Positions 1-7,222 of a stretch of 13,288 bases of DNA are shown piece by piece (the first letter of the stretch is position 1; each line of letters starts with the position of its first letter). The notes under the pieces were generated by a model, which made no database searches, was not told the DNA's origin, and worked only from the letters and a program-made list of their open reading frames with translations. The position numbers were made by a program, and so were the translations under genes. The stretch comes from Hyphococcus sp. (GTDB lineage: Bacteria; Pseudomonadota; Alphaproteobacteria; Caulobacterales; Parvularculaceae): positions 1-13,288 of the forward strand of contig BQJH01000052.1 of NCBI GenBank assembly GCA_021604605.1, in the 5' to 3' direction.

Positions 1-931
1 GTATAATTGCATCGCGGCCCGCTAGTATTACTTCTTTTTGAATGCGGCCCGTAAATTGTGAGCCAAGTACGGATTGAAAAATAACTTCATCGCCAACACA
101 CGCTTTACCGCGTTTGTGCATGAGAGCCAAGCGAGCAGAGACACCGGTTCCCGTCGGCGAGCGATCAAGCTTACCTGGTTTAATTGCGACAGCGTGCTTA
201 CTGATGCGTTTGCCATTTTCCGAATTAACGGGCCCCGCCAGCAAGCAAAATGTAATTTCGTTCATGCCGTTGAGGGTTGGATGGGTAAACCCGATTTGTT
301 CTTGTGCAGCGGCGGCTATTGCCATGCCAGCTTCCGTGAGTGAGCGCGCTTCACCTTCTTTCAACGAAAACCCGAGCGCACGTGCGTCAACGACTACGAA
401 GCTGTCACCGCCAAAAGCGATGTCAGTGTTTATTGTACCTAACCCTTTTACCTCTAACGGGATGTCCAGCCTGTCAACAAAGGAGGGGAGGTTATTAAAA
501 GTCACACTTGTGACTTTTCCGCCTTTGCATGATGCTGTTACTTCAATAAGACCGCCCGGCATTTCCAGAGTGAGTTTAGTTTCCGGTTCCTGCATCGGTA
601 ATATGCCGGTTTCAAGCAAAACGGTTGTTACACACATGGTGTTTGATCCGGACATCGGCGGCACGGTTACCGGTTCCAAGATGATGTTTCCCATTTGCGC
701 TTTTGGGTTTCGCGCTGGTGTTATAATGTTTACATGGCGAAACACGCCGCCACGCGGCTCATTGAGTAAAAAATCTTTCAGCCGCGTATCTTTGGCGAGT
801 AAGCGTGATTGTTCCCAAAGTGATTCGGCTTCTGGCAACGTCACACCATCAACTACGACGTCGCCAACCTCACCCTCTGCATGGCATCCAACAACATGAA
901 TTGTTGGATTGCTTGTTTTGTCTTTATTCAT
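1..931 (-). CDS. Proline racemase / hydroxyproline epimerase superfamily protein (3' end outside window)
   Basis: The minus-strand frame is open from an ATG at 931 to the left edge (310 codons), so the C-terminus is missing. The product is a cytoplasmic PF05544-type enzyme: characterised members racemise proline, epimerise 4-hydroxyproline at C2, or dehydrate trans-3-hydroxyproline. Visible hallmarks are GCHAEGE near residues 15-21, LNEPRGGVFRH near 60-70, EMPGGLIEV near 120 and DRSPTGTG near 256-263. The two catalytic positions, usually Cys/Cys (racemase, epimerase) or Cys/Thr (dehydratase), read Ser94 (in PPMSGSNT) and Thr260 (in SPTGTG). Both cysteines are therefore absent, and the exact reaction cannot be assigned. 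A GTG directly upstream is a possible alternative start; no good ribosome binding site precedes either. The gene is divergent from the autotransporter gene. Family assignment is secure; substrate is open. Confidence 0.9.
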   Translation of the reverse strand, partial: MNKDKTSNPTIHVVGCHAEGEVGDVVVDGVTLPEAESLWEQSRLLAKDTRLKDFLLNEPRGGVFRHVNIITPARNPKAQMGNIILEPVTVPPMSGSNTMCVTTVLLETGILPMQEPETKLTLEMPGGLIEVTASCKGGKVTSVTFNNLPSFVDRLDIPLEVKGLGTINTDIAFGGDSFVVVDARALGFSLKEGEARSLTEAGMAIAAAAQEQIGFTHPTLNGMNEITFCLLAGPVNSENGKRISKHAVAIKPGKLDRSPTGTGVSARLALMHKRGKACVGDEVIFQSVLGSQFTGRIQKEVILAGRDAII

Positions 932-1167
932 CACAGATAGCTTTTTGAAATTTCTACACCGATAATTTTTCTACAGGCTGAATATCTTTCAGATGTATGC
1001 AAGTAAATTAGAATGATTTGCAAAATGTTGCACCGCCACATCGCAAGAAAATATTTCAAACCGACAATGTAAAGCCCGCGTCAACTATGGTAAGATTTGC
1101 CCACGATTAACGCATTTAGATTCGTACTGGCTAAAGCTAGTGTGTTATTTTTTTGAGGGGAAGTGCT
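932..1167. promoter_or_regulatory. Divergent intergenic region between racemase-family gene and autotransporter gene
   Basis: No gene is seen in these 236 bases, which must hold promoters for both flanking genes. Visible structure includes an 8-base direct repeat TTTCTACA (951-958 and 968-975). There are also three copies of TTGCA or its complement: TGCAA at 998-1002, TTGCA at 1018-1022 and TTGCA at 1028-1032, offset by 20 and 10 bases, that is, on one helical face. A GATAAT hexamer lies at 961-966 on the plus strand without a convincing -35. No promoter can be assigned firmly. Confidence 0.35.
1155..1160 (+). promoter_or_regulatory. Ribosome binding site fixing the autotransporter start
   Basis: GAGGGG lies seven bases before the ATG at 1168. 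The longer frame that would begin with TTG at 1153 overlaps this site, so the ATG at 1168 is the better start; it also gives a clean signal peptide. Confidence 0.75.
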
Positions 1168-4100
1168 ATGTCCACAACAAAAATTACCCGTTCTCTGATG
1201 ATCTCCGTTTCGTCAGTAGCTTGCCTTGCCGCTTTGACGGCGACTGCAAATGCTCAAACAGAGCTGACCATTGCAGATGGAACCAACACTCATTCACCGA
1301 CGATCAGTTCCACCCAGGGAAGGGTAAGCGGGCCACAATTGGTGGAAGATTATTCTCACATTGTCGTTCGGGATGATATATCTCTAGATACGTCGCCGCC
1401 TACAGGCGCCTTGGACGATCTGGTGGATGTAACAGGCGTAGGCCAGATGGTGTCTGTACCTGATCCGACTAGCGGATTTATCAGTCTGTGTACTGGATCG
1501 TTAATCAATCCGCGTACTGTTATTTTTGCAGCGCATTGTGTCAACGATAATGCAGCAAGCGATTTTGGTGCAGCGTCAGGCGGCATTCCTATCAGCTTTG
1601 GATTTAGCGCGAACAATCGACCAGGCGCCAGACGGTGGTTGGGGCTGGATGGCGGAACCCAGAACGCCACGGATGTTGATTTTAATATCTATAATGTTGA
1701 GCAGGTTTGGTATGATGAGCGCTCCCTTCCAACCGGTTTTCTGGAGGCTGATGTTGCGATCGCGACGTTAGATACTCATGCTGACGGCATTCCGACATGG
1801 GCGATGTTGTTTTCTCCCTTAGAAGAAGAAACCCATGGCGTGATTAATGGCTATGGCGCGCGCGGGCAGGGTGCAGACGGGGCCAATCTGGGAATCGATT
1901 TTCGCCGCCGTATCGCGGAGAATATGATCTCATCACTTTCGTCTTTGAATGACCGTAACATTTGGTTGTTCGGCCCTGGCGACTACGGTCTGCCGCAAAA
2001 TCTATATATGACGGATTTTGATAGCCCTGGTTTTTCAGACCCGTTTGATTTTGACTTATTTGACGGCGAAGCTCTTCCGCGGGAAGGGACAACAGCTGGT
2101 GGGGATTCCGGTGGTCCGCTTGTCGCTGATGAGGCTTTTGATAAGCCGGTGGTTGTTGGCGTTCTATCAGGTGGATCAAGATTTTTCGGTCCGCAGCCTT
2201 TTTCAAGCTACGGAACAAGTAGTTTTTACCAGCCTCTGTTCTTGTTCTGGGACGAGATTGTGGCGAATAATAGCTATGTCTATGCATCCAGCAAGAAAGG
2301 CAATTCTAATTGGTCGAACCCAAATCATTGGGTTCAGGACATGGACCCGAATTACAATATTGCCGTTGATGGGGAGTTGCAAAATGCTCTGCCTGGTTTT
2401 GAGGCGCCGGGTGTTTCTGGCGAGACGCCGCAATTTGGCAATGTCTGTTTCCTTGATGATTGTTTTGATCTTTCAACAGAAAGTGTCCCACTCGCCGATA
2501 GTGGCCCGAACAGCGTTTATATTGAGGGCGGTCCGGGCAGCACAAACTTTGTACCGAACAATGTTGTGGCGGATCCAGTTAATGGCGTGAAGGCGCGCTA
2601 TTATGAGGTGACGTTGAACAATTGGGGCAAGACCAAGTTAAAGTCCGACATCACCATCGACAGATTAAACGTCGGCGGTCACGCCCATCTTCAAATTAAG
2701 AAGCATGGCTCGTTGCACGTGTGGGGGGATTATACTCAAACCGGTGGTTGGGTTGATATCGATGGGTCTTTGAAAACCGGTGAAGCGTTTCTTGGTTCCG
2801 GCATTCTGACCGGTTCGGGATATTTTGACCCAACATATCTGACATCTGTTCGGGGTATTATCGCGCCCGGCGGCATTGGCGGCAAATCAACCCTGACGGT
2901 GGCTGGGGATGTGATCTTGTCATCGCAGTCGCTAATCTATTTCGATGTGGGTCGTCGTGGTGGCGACAAGCTTGCGGTTGTGGGTGATGCAGACAATGAC
3001 GGTGTTATCTCGCTTGGCGGTACGGCTGCGGTAATCAACGGGTTCTTCTTCAACAGCGCCCGTTGGGGGCAACGGTTTGAAATCATTACCGCTGAGGGCG
3101 GAATAGAGAACACTTTTGACGATGTCGTCGGCCGCATTGGCATCCTTTATCCAGAGCTTGAATATAACGCCAATTCAGTTGTGGCGCGCATGCGGGCAGC
3201 GCGGTTCTTTGATTTCTTCAGGGGACATGGCGTCAGTGATCCTTTCTCACTCTCGCTAGGTTCTGCGCTCGATAATGCGCGGGGGAGTTCTTATTCCGCA
3301 TTGTCCAATGTGTACGGGCTTATCGATGTCATGGAAGTAAACGAGCTAAGTTCTACATTCCAAAACCTGACGGCGGCTCATGCCGGCCGGGCGGCGCGTT
3401 TCGATGAAGCGCAAACAGCTTCTATGCGGACATTGGTTACCGATCGCTTGTCACTATTAGGCACAAAGAAAACTGCCGATCGGAAGATGCATATTTATGG
3501 ATCGAAAGAAGCATTCCAGGCTGGTTTGCAGATGAGAGAAGGGAGTGGCTCCCAGTTTAATTTCTCTCGCAACTATCAGTCATCAACTTGGGAAGGCGTC
3601 TTGTTGCCAGAAGATATGAGCGGTTTCATGTCGGCGAACTTTACACGTTCTTCGGTAGATTTTTATGACAGCCTCACCAATACCGAACAAGGCAGCTGGC
3701 ACTTGGCTTCCGGCCTTGAGTATGGGTTAGACAAACGCACAACCCTCGGTGTTGCGATGGGTTATGCGAGTGGTATGCAGAATGTGAATGGAACCTTTGC
3801 CAATCTTGAAAGCAATATGGCGTCTGTTTATGGCAACTACCTGCTTGGAAAAGGATGGTATGTTGGGGGTGCGGCGACATTTGCCAGTACAAGGATTAAT
3901 GAAGACAACCTCAATTCAGACTACTTTTCAGAGCGTAGTCTCGATACACGGTCTGTCACTTTAGCCAGTGAAGTTGAGGCCGGGTATAATTTTGCGATTG
4001 GCGGGATGTTCCTTACGCCTCGCGCGAGTGTTCAATATTCCTCTTATAGTGTCAGCGGTTTCCAGGACCATTCTGGCGATCTGGCGATGGCGGTTGATGG

Positions 4101-4440
4101 CATCAGTCGCGCTGGTGTTGACGCTAAAGTTGGCTTGAAACTATCCGGTGATGCTAAGTTGGGTGAATATTCAGGTTGGTCGCTTCATCCGGAAATGCGC
4201 GTTGATTTTGTCAATCGTTTATCCGGCAATGACACAAACTTTGATCTGCGCTTTCTGGATGCCCAGAATGTTGCTCTGGCGTTGCCAGTGGCGCTGCAAA
4301 ACACTTCTTATGGAGAGTTGCGTGGCGGTCTGAGTTTGAGGAAAGGCCCGCTTGCTTTTGATGCAACAGTGGAAACCTATGTCGGTCAGAAACTGCTGAG
4401 GGATAATCGCGCATTCCTTAACATGACATATAAATTCTAG
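1168..4440 (+). CDS. Autotransporter with S1-type (chymotrypsin-fold) serine protease passenger
   Basis: The product is 1090 aa. Residues 1-29 form a Sec signal peptide ending ANA before Q30. The protease domain spans roughly 75-380. Its triad is His123 (FAAHC), Asp195 (ADVAIATLD) and Ser314 (GDSGGPL), with Cys108 and Cys124 placed for the disulfide that flanks the catalytic His in this fold. A passenger stem of short beta-helix-like repeats follows (about 390-640), including WSNPNHW, a Cys427-Cys432 pair and an APGGIGG-STLTVAGDV segment typical of autotransporter stems. About 800-1090 is the beta-barrel, ending in aromatic Phe (MTYKF) as outer-membrane proteins do. This is a type V secretion design: the barrel inserts in the outer membrane and exposes the protease. 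The position six before Ser314, Asp in trypsin, is Thr308, and the usual Cys four before is Ala310, so trypsin-like cleavage after Arg/Lys is not expected. Substrate is unknown. The gene is monocistronic, with a terminator following. Confidence 0.93.
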   Translation: MSTTKITRSLMISVSSVACLAALTATANAQTELTIADGTNTHSPTISSTQGRVSGPQLVEDYSHIVVRDDISLDTSPPTGALDDLVDVTGVGQMVSVPDPTSGFISLCTGSLINPRTVIFAAHCVNDNAASDFGAASGGIPISFGFSANNRPGARRWLGLDGGTQNATDVDFNIYNVEQVWYDERSLPTGFLEADVAIATLDTHADGIPTWAMLFSPLEEETHGVINGYGARGQGADGANLGIDFRRRIAENMISSLSSLNDRNIWLFGPGDYGLPQNLYMTDFDSPGFSDPFDFDLFDGEALPREGTTAGGDSGGPLVADEAFDKPVVVGVLSGGSRFFGPQPFSSYGTSSFYQPLFLFWDEIVANNSYVYASSKKGNSNWSNPNHWVQDMDPNYNIAVDGELQNALPGFEAPGVSGETPQFGNVCFLDDCFDLSTESVPLADSGPNSVYIEGGPGSTNFVPNNVVADPVNGVKARYYEVTLNNWGKTKLKSDITIDRLNVGGHAHLQIKKHGSLHVWGDYTQTGGWVDIDGSLKTGEAFLGSGILTGSGYFDPTYLTSVRGIIAPGGIGGKSTLTVAGDVILSSQSLIYFDVGRRGGDKLAVVGDADNDGVISLGGTAAVINGFFFNSARWGQRFEIITAEGGIENTFDDVVGRIGILYPELEYNANSVVARMRAARFFDFFRGHGVSDPFSLSLGSALDNARGSSYSALSNVYGLIDVMEVNELSSTFQNLTAAHAGRAARFDEAQTASMRTLVTDRLSLLGTKKTADRKMHIYGSKEAFQAGLQMREGSGSQFNFSRNYQSSTWEGVLLPEDMSGFMSANFTRSSVDFYDSLTNTEQGSWHLASGLEYGLDKRTTLGVAMGYASGMQNVNGTFANLESNMASVYGNYLLGKGWYVGGAATFASTRINEDNLNSDYFSERSLDTRSVTLASEVEAGYNFAIGGMFLTPRASVQYSSYSVSGFQDHSGDLAMAVDGISRAGVDAKVGLKLSGDAKLGEYSGWSLHPEMRVDFVNRLSGNDTNFDLRFLDAQNVALALPVALQNTSYGELRGGLSLRKGPLAFDATVETYVGQKLLRDNRAFLNMTYKF

Positions 4441-4466
4441 GTTTACCGCTGGATAAAATGTTTTTG

Positions 4467-4497
4467 AAAGAGGCTGGTTTTACCAGCCTCTTTTTTT
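4467..4497 (+). terminator. Rho-independent terminator of the autotransporter gene
   Basis: An 11-base perfect stem (AAAGAGGCTGG / CCAGCCTCTTT) with a five-base loop TTTTA runs into seven consecutive T. It starts 26 bases after the stop codon. On the opposite strand the stem lacks a long T-run, so it mainly serves the plus-strand gene. Confidence 0.9.
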
Positions 4498-4524
4498 GCG
4501 AACTCTGATTGTTCGTTTTAGTAA

Positions 4525-5130
4525 TCAGGCTTTTGCAAAGAACATAAGGTTAACGAGGCGCCCGTTTTCTTTTGTCACGCCGAAAGCGGCCGCGCTATTG
4601 TGAAACATCCATGGGCTAAAAAGAATGAGCCGATTGAAACGCATGGGTATGCGCATTGTGCGCTCCCATTTCGTAGTGCTCAACGTATCCTTGTTCACGA
4701 CGCCTTCGATGAGTGCATTAATATCGCTGTAGCCTGCCTTGACGACGTCATCAGTATTGGACGGGAGGCGCTCTAACCCTGTGTGTTTGTGGCGAAAGAA
4801 ATCTGTCCCGCCTTTGCAATCCTGCGGGAGCGATAAAAATAATATTCCCGAGTAAAAAGCCGGATCGATATGGACTCCGCTGCGCCCCTTGTCGCCCTTG
4901 AGTGTAATGCGGCAATGCCCGTGGATGGTGTCCGGCGCCGGTAATACAGGTGTGTTAATTAATCTGGAAACACGTTCACTAAGCCCTTTTATATTGAGTG
5001 GCTCGGTTGATATGTGTCCCGGATACTTTCCGCGTTTATTCTGAGGGTCATAGTCTAAAGCGAGCGCTTGCTCACGAGCGGCGCTGGGATCAGACAAAAA
5101 GTCATCAATAATCATGACAGAGGGAAGCAT
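4525..5130 (-). CDS. DUF6445-like protein, putative Fe(II)/2-oxoglutarate-type oxygenase
   Basis: The product is 201 aa from the ATG at 5130, which lies eight bases after the moaD stop. A longer form starting at 5175 would overlap moaD by 38 bases and add 15 residues with no counterpart I recognise. The N-terminus reads MIIDDFLSDP, the usual opening of the family, followed by GKYPGH near 34-39. An HxD pair (His87, Asp89 in VHIDP), His177 (WMFHNSA) and Arg191 (NGRLVNLMFF) match the order and spacing of the two-histidine-one-carboxylate iron site and the 2-oxoglutarate-binding arginine. GGTDFFRHKHTG at 107-118 is also typical. Known relatives are uncharacterised and often, as I recall, sit near tryptophan-halogenase or TonB-receptor loci; here the gene is last in a molybdopterin operon. 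Family call is moderately sure. Enzymatic class is inferred from motifs, and the substrate is unknown. Confidence 0.7.
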   Translation of the reverse strand: MLPSVMIIDDFLSDPSAAREQALALDYDPQNKRGKYPGHISTEPLNIKGLSERVSRLINTPVLPAPDTIHGHCRITLKGDKGRSGVHIDPAFYSGILFLSLPQDCKGGTDFFRHKHTGLERLPSNTDDVVKAGYSDINALIEGVVNKDTLSTTKWERTMRIPMRFNRLILFSPWMFHNSAAAFGVTKENGRLVNLMFFAKA

Positions 5131-5137
5131 GGTGTTT

Positions 5138-5398
5138 TTATCCGCCGCTAAAGGCAGGCATGAAGGCAATTTCATTTGGCTCTATTATTGCTTCATCATG
5201 CACGACAATAGTTTCGTCAATCGCGACCCTGATTTCTGGGGCGGATAGTGCCTCCTTCAAGGGAGCGTTACCCTGGGTTAAGAACTCTATCAGTGGGCCG
5301 ACTGAATTTATCGATGCGGGCAGGTCAACTATGCGTTCGCCGACGCCAGCGACATCTCGCAACTTTCCCATGAAAAGAATGCGTGTCGACGCCATCAT
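5138..5398 (-). CDS. moaD: Molybdopterin synthase small subunit (sulfur carrier MoaD)
   Basis: The product is 86 aa with the ubiquitin-like fold expected of MoaD. It begins MMASTRILFMGKLRDVAG, has EIRVAIDETIVVHDEAII and NEIAFMPAFSGG, and ends in the obligatory Gly-Gly (85-86) that is adenylated by MoeB and converted to the thiocarboxylate donating sulfur to precursor Z / cPMP. The partner MoaE is not in this window. The ATG at 5398 overlaps the moaA stop as ATGA, implying translational coupling. The next ATG at 5395 (TGATG overlap) is equally possible and shortens the protein by one residue. Six G on the coding strand lie immediately upstream and may serve as a ribosome binding site. Cytoplasmic; second gene of the moaA operon. 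Confidence 0.9.
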   Translation of the reverse strand: MMASTRILFMGKLRDVAGVGERIVDLPASINSVGPLIEFLTQGNAPLKEALSAPEIRVAIDETIVVHDEAIIEPNEIAFMPAFSGG

Positions 5399-6423
5399 CC
5401 CCCCGTTACAGACATTTGCCTGCTGACAGATGGTGAAGAACACTCGCGCGTGATTGTGAAATCATGACCCTTGGGCTTGTGAGAAATGGCAGCCAAGATG
5501 GCGTCGTCAATATCGTTATCGCTTGCGCCATTGCGCATCAGCGTACGGAAGTCAAAAGCGTCGTCTTGACCGAGGCACATATAAAGCCTGCCAGTGCAGG
5601 TCAATCGCACCCTGTTGCACCCATCACAGAAATTTTGCGTAAGAGGGGTGATAAACCCGATGCGCCCGCTGGTCTCTTCTACTTTTACATAGCGTGACGG
5701 CCCGCCAGTGCGATAGGCGAGGGGCGTTAACGTCCAGTCTTTCTCCAGCCTGTCTTTAACTGATGATAGTGGGAGATATTGTTCAAGCCGATTTGCATCA
5801 ATTTCACCCATAGGCATAATTTCAATCAACGAGACATCGATGCCACGTTGGTGCGCCCAAAGAATAATTGAAGGAATTTCTTTCTCATTCAAATCCTTAA
5901 GAGCGACAACATTGAGCTTAATAGAGATGCCGTAGCGTTGAGCGGTTTCAATGCCGGTGAGTACATCATGCAGAACCGCTCGTCTTGTAACTTGTTCAAA
6001 TTTTTTCGGATCCAAAGTATCGAGAGATACGTTAATTCGCTTCACGCCCGCGTCAGCCAGGGCGCTGGCATATTTTGCCAATTGGGCGCCATTTGTCGTA
6101 ACAGTCATTTCTTCCAGGGCGCCTGAGTATACGTCTTTGCCAAGCCTACTAATTAAGGCGCTGACGTCTTTACGGAGCAAAGGCTCGCCGCCCGTTAGTC
6201 TTAATTTCTTTACCCCCCGCCGCATGAACGCTCGGACAAGCCGTTCGAGTTCTTCTAATGTCAAAAGATCTGCACGCGGCAAAAATTTCATACGCTCAGG
6301 CATGCAGTATGTGCAACGAAGGTCGCATCGATCTGTTACGGACAATCGCAAATAGGTGATAGTCCGTCCAAATGGATCGACCAGTGCTTTACTGCGTGTA
6401 TCTGTACTTTGCGGCTGCATCAT
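5395..6423 (-). CDS. moaA: GTP 3',8-cyclase MoaA (radical SAM)
   Basis: The product is 342 aa, close to the family norm of about 330. It catalyses the first step of molybdenum cofactor synthesis, converting GTP to 3',8-cyclo-dihydro-GTP for MoaC. The radical SAM cluster ligands are Cys33, Cys37 and Cys40 (CDLRCTYC, a CX3CX2C motif). The C-terminal second cluster is bound by Cys266, Cys269 and Cys283 (CX2CX13C in NFCDGCNRVRL to YMCLG). LRLTGGEPLLRKD near 74-86 is the SAM-binding GGEP region, and the protein ends in the conserved Gly-Gly. Two adjacent ATGs (6423, 6420) are possible starts and neither has a strong ribosome binding site. First gene of the moaA-moaD-DUF6445 operon, divergent from mobA. 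The neighbouring NarG needs this cofactor. moaC, moaB and moeA are not in view. Confidence 0.97.
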   Translation of the reverse strand: MMQPQSTDTRSKALVDPFGRTITYLRLSVTDRCDLRCTYCMPERMKFLPRADLLTLEELERLVRAFMRRGVKKLRLTGGEPLLRKDVSALISRLGKDVYSGALEEMTVTTNGAQLAKYASALADAGVKRINVSLDTLDPKKFEQVTRRAVLHDVLTGIETAQRYGISIKLNVVALKDLNEKEIPSIILWAHQRGIDVSLIEIMPMGEIDANRLEQYLPLSSVKDRLEKDWTLTPLAYRTGGPSRYVKVEETSGRIGFITPLTQNFCDGCNRVRLTCTGRLYMCLGQDDAFDFRTLMRNGASDNDIDDAILAAISHKPKGHDFTITRECSSPSVSRQMSVTGG

Positions 6424-6571
6424 TTCGATTTAAGGGTTGAGAGTGGCTCCGTCATCCAGCCTATCAGAAATTTTCCTGCGACATAAAGGGCCAAGCCTAT
6501 ATGGACGAAAATATTTCAGTGGTTATGTGATATAGCCTTGTTCGTATGGATTGGTTGAAATGAGAGGCATT
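6424..6571. promoter_or_regulatory. Divergent promoter region between moaA and mobA
   Basis: These 148 bases separate the divergent starts and must contain both promoters, but I find no convincing -35/-10 pair and no FNR-type TTGAT-N4-ATCAA palindrome. GAGAGG at 6562-6567, four bases before the ATG at 6572, is the likely mobA ribosome binding site. It favours that start over the ATG at 6560 or the TTG at 6551. Confidence 0.4.
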
Positions 6572-7126
6572 ATGCGCATTGGTGTGATCTTGGCGGGTGG
6601 TCAATCCCGGCGCATGGGGGCTGATAAAGCGACCCTGAAGCTCAATGGAATCCGGCTTGTTGATCATGTTTATGGAAGGTTGCGTAATCAGGTTGATCTG
6701 GTCGTTATCTCTGGCGGCAGTGATTATGATTTGGGCATAGAAAATATTGCAGACGAGCCGGGTGGTATTAGCGGGCCTGCTGCGGGCGTGCTGGCGACGT
6801 CGAATTGGCTAGGGCGCGTTCATCCTGACGTTACAGGATTTTTTACAGCGCCGGTAGACGGGCCATTTATCCCAAACGATCTGGTCGAGCGTTTATCGAG
6901 CAGTGGTTCTTCCTCTGTGGCTGAGGTCGACAATTACCTGCATCCAACTTTCGCTTATTGGATGTGTGAGAGACTTACAAAAATTCGCGATACTTTTTTA
7001 AGCGAAACGCCCCATTCATTAAAGCGATTAGCCGAACTTGTTGAAGCAAAGCCTGTCGAATGGGATGATGCGAACGCTTTTAAAAACATAAATACGCTCG
7101 ATGATCTTGGAAATATCAACGATTAA
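6572..7126 (+). CDS. mobA: Molybdenum cofactor guanylyltransferase MobA
   Basis: The product is 184 aa (E. coli MobA is about 194). It transfers GMP from GTP to Mo-molybdopterin, producing the bis-MGD form used by DMSO-reductase-family enzymes such as NarG. The N-terminal nucleotide-binding signature LAGGQSRRMGADK occupies residues 7-19, starting right after the first beta-strand (MRIGVI). PGGISGPAAG at 63-72 is the second conserved loop, and Asp96 in PVDGPF is the expected metal/nucleotide-contact aspartate. The C-terminal LKRLAELV and DDANAFKNINTLDDL match the end of the family. The start at 6572 is chosen because it directly opens the first strand and has GAGAGG upstream. It is followed after 96 bases by nnrS on the same strand. 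Confidence 0.95.
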   Translation: MRIGVILAGGQSRRMGADKATLKLNGIRLVDHVYGRLRNQVDLVVISGGSDYDLGIENIADEPGGISGPAAGVLATSNWLGRVHPDVTGFFTAPVDGPFIPNDLVERLSSSGSSSVAEVDNYLHPTFAYWMCERLTKIRDTFLSETPHSLKRLAELVEAKPVEWDDANAFKNINTLDDLGNIND

Positions 7127-7170
7127 TCACAAGCGCGACCTACAGTCTCAGCCACTGTTTCGCCTTGCTT

Positions 7171-7204
7171 TTTGCAGCGTAGCGTATGCATTTTATAGAT
7201 ACGC
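7171..7204 (+). promoter_or_regulatory. Candidate sigma-70-like promoter with overlapping inverted repeat before nnrS
   Basis: TTTGCA (7171-7176), 17 bases, then TATAGA (7194-7199) resembles a -35/-10 pair, each matching 4 of 6 consensus bases, and would start transcription about 17 bases before the nnrS ATG. The inverted repeat GCGTAT (7182-7187) / ATACGC (7199-7204), centre spacing 11, spans the spacer and -10 and could be an operator. No FNR-type box is present here. Both parts are prediction by eye. Confidence 0.35.
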
Positions 7205-7222
7205 AAACATTTAGGCTGTGAG

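Noticed and set aside
114..899. Plus-strand open frame of 261 codons opposite the racemase-family gene
   Set aside because: It is the antisense shadow of a minus-strand gene with clear conserved motifs; its translation resembles no family I know.
1153..1167. TTG start for the autotransporter, adding five residues
   Set aside because: The GAGGGG ribosome binding site would lie within this extension, and the ATG at 1168 gives a standard signal peptide.
1844..2287. Minus-strand open frame of 147 codons inside the autotransporter gene
   Set aside because: Antisense to the protease domain with its catalytic motifs; low-complexity composition typical of a shadow frame.
5131..5175. Longer start of the DUF6445-like gene at 5175
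   Set aside because: The added residues overlap the moaD coding end in another frame and precede the recognisable MIIDDFL opening; not excluded, but less likely.
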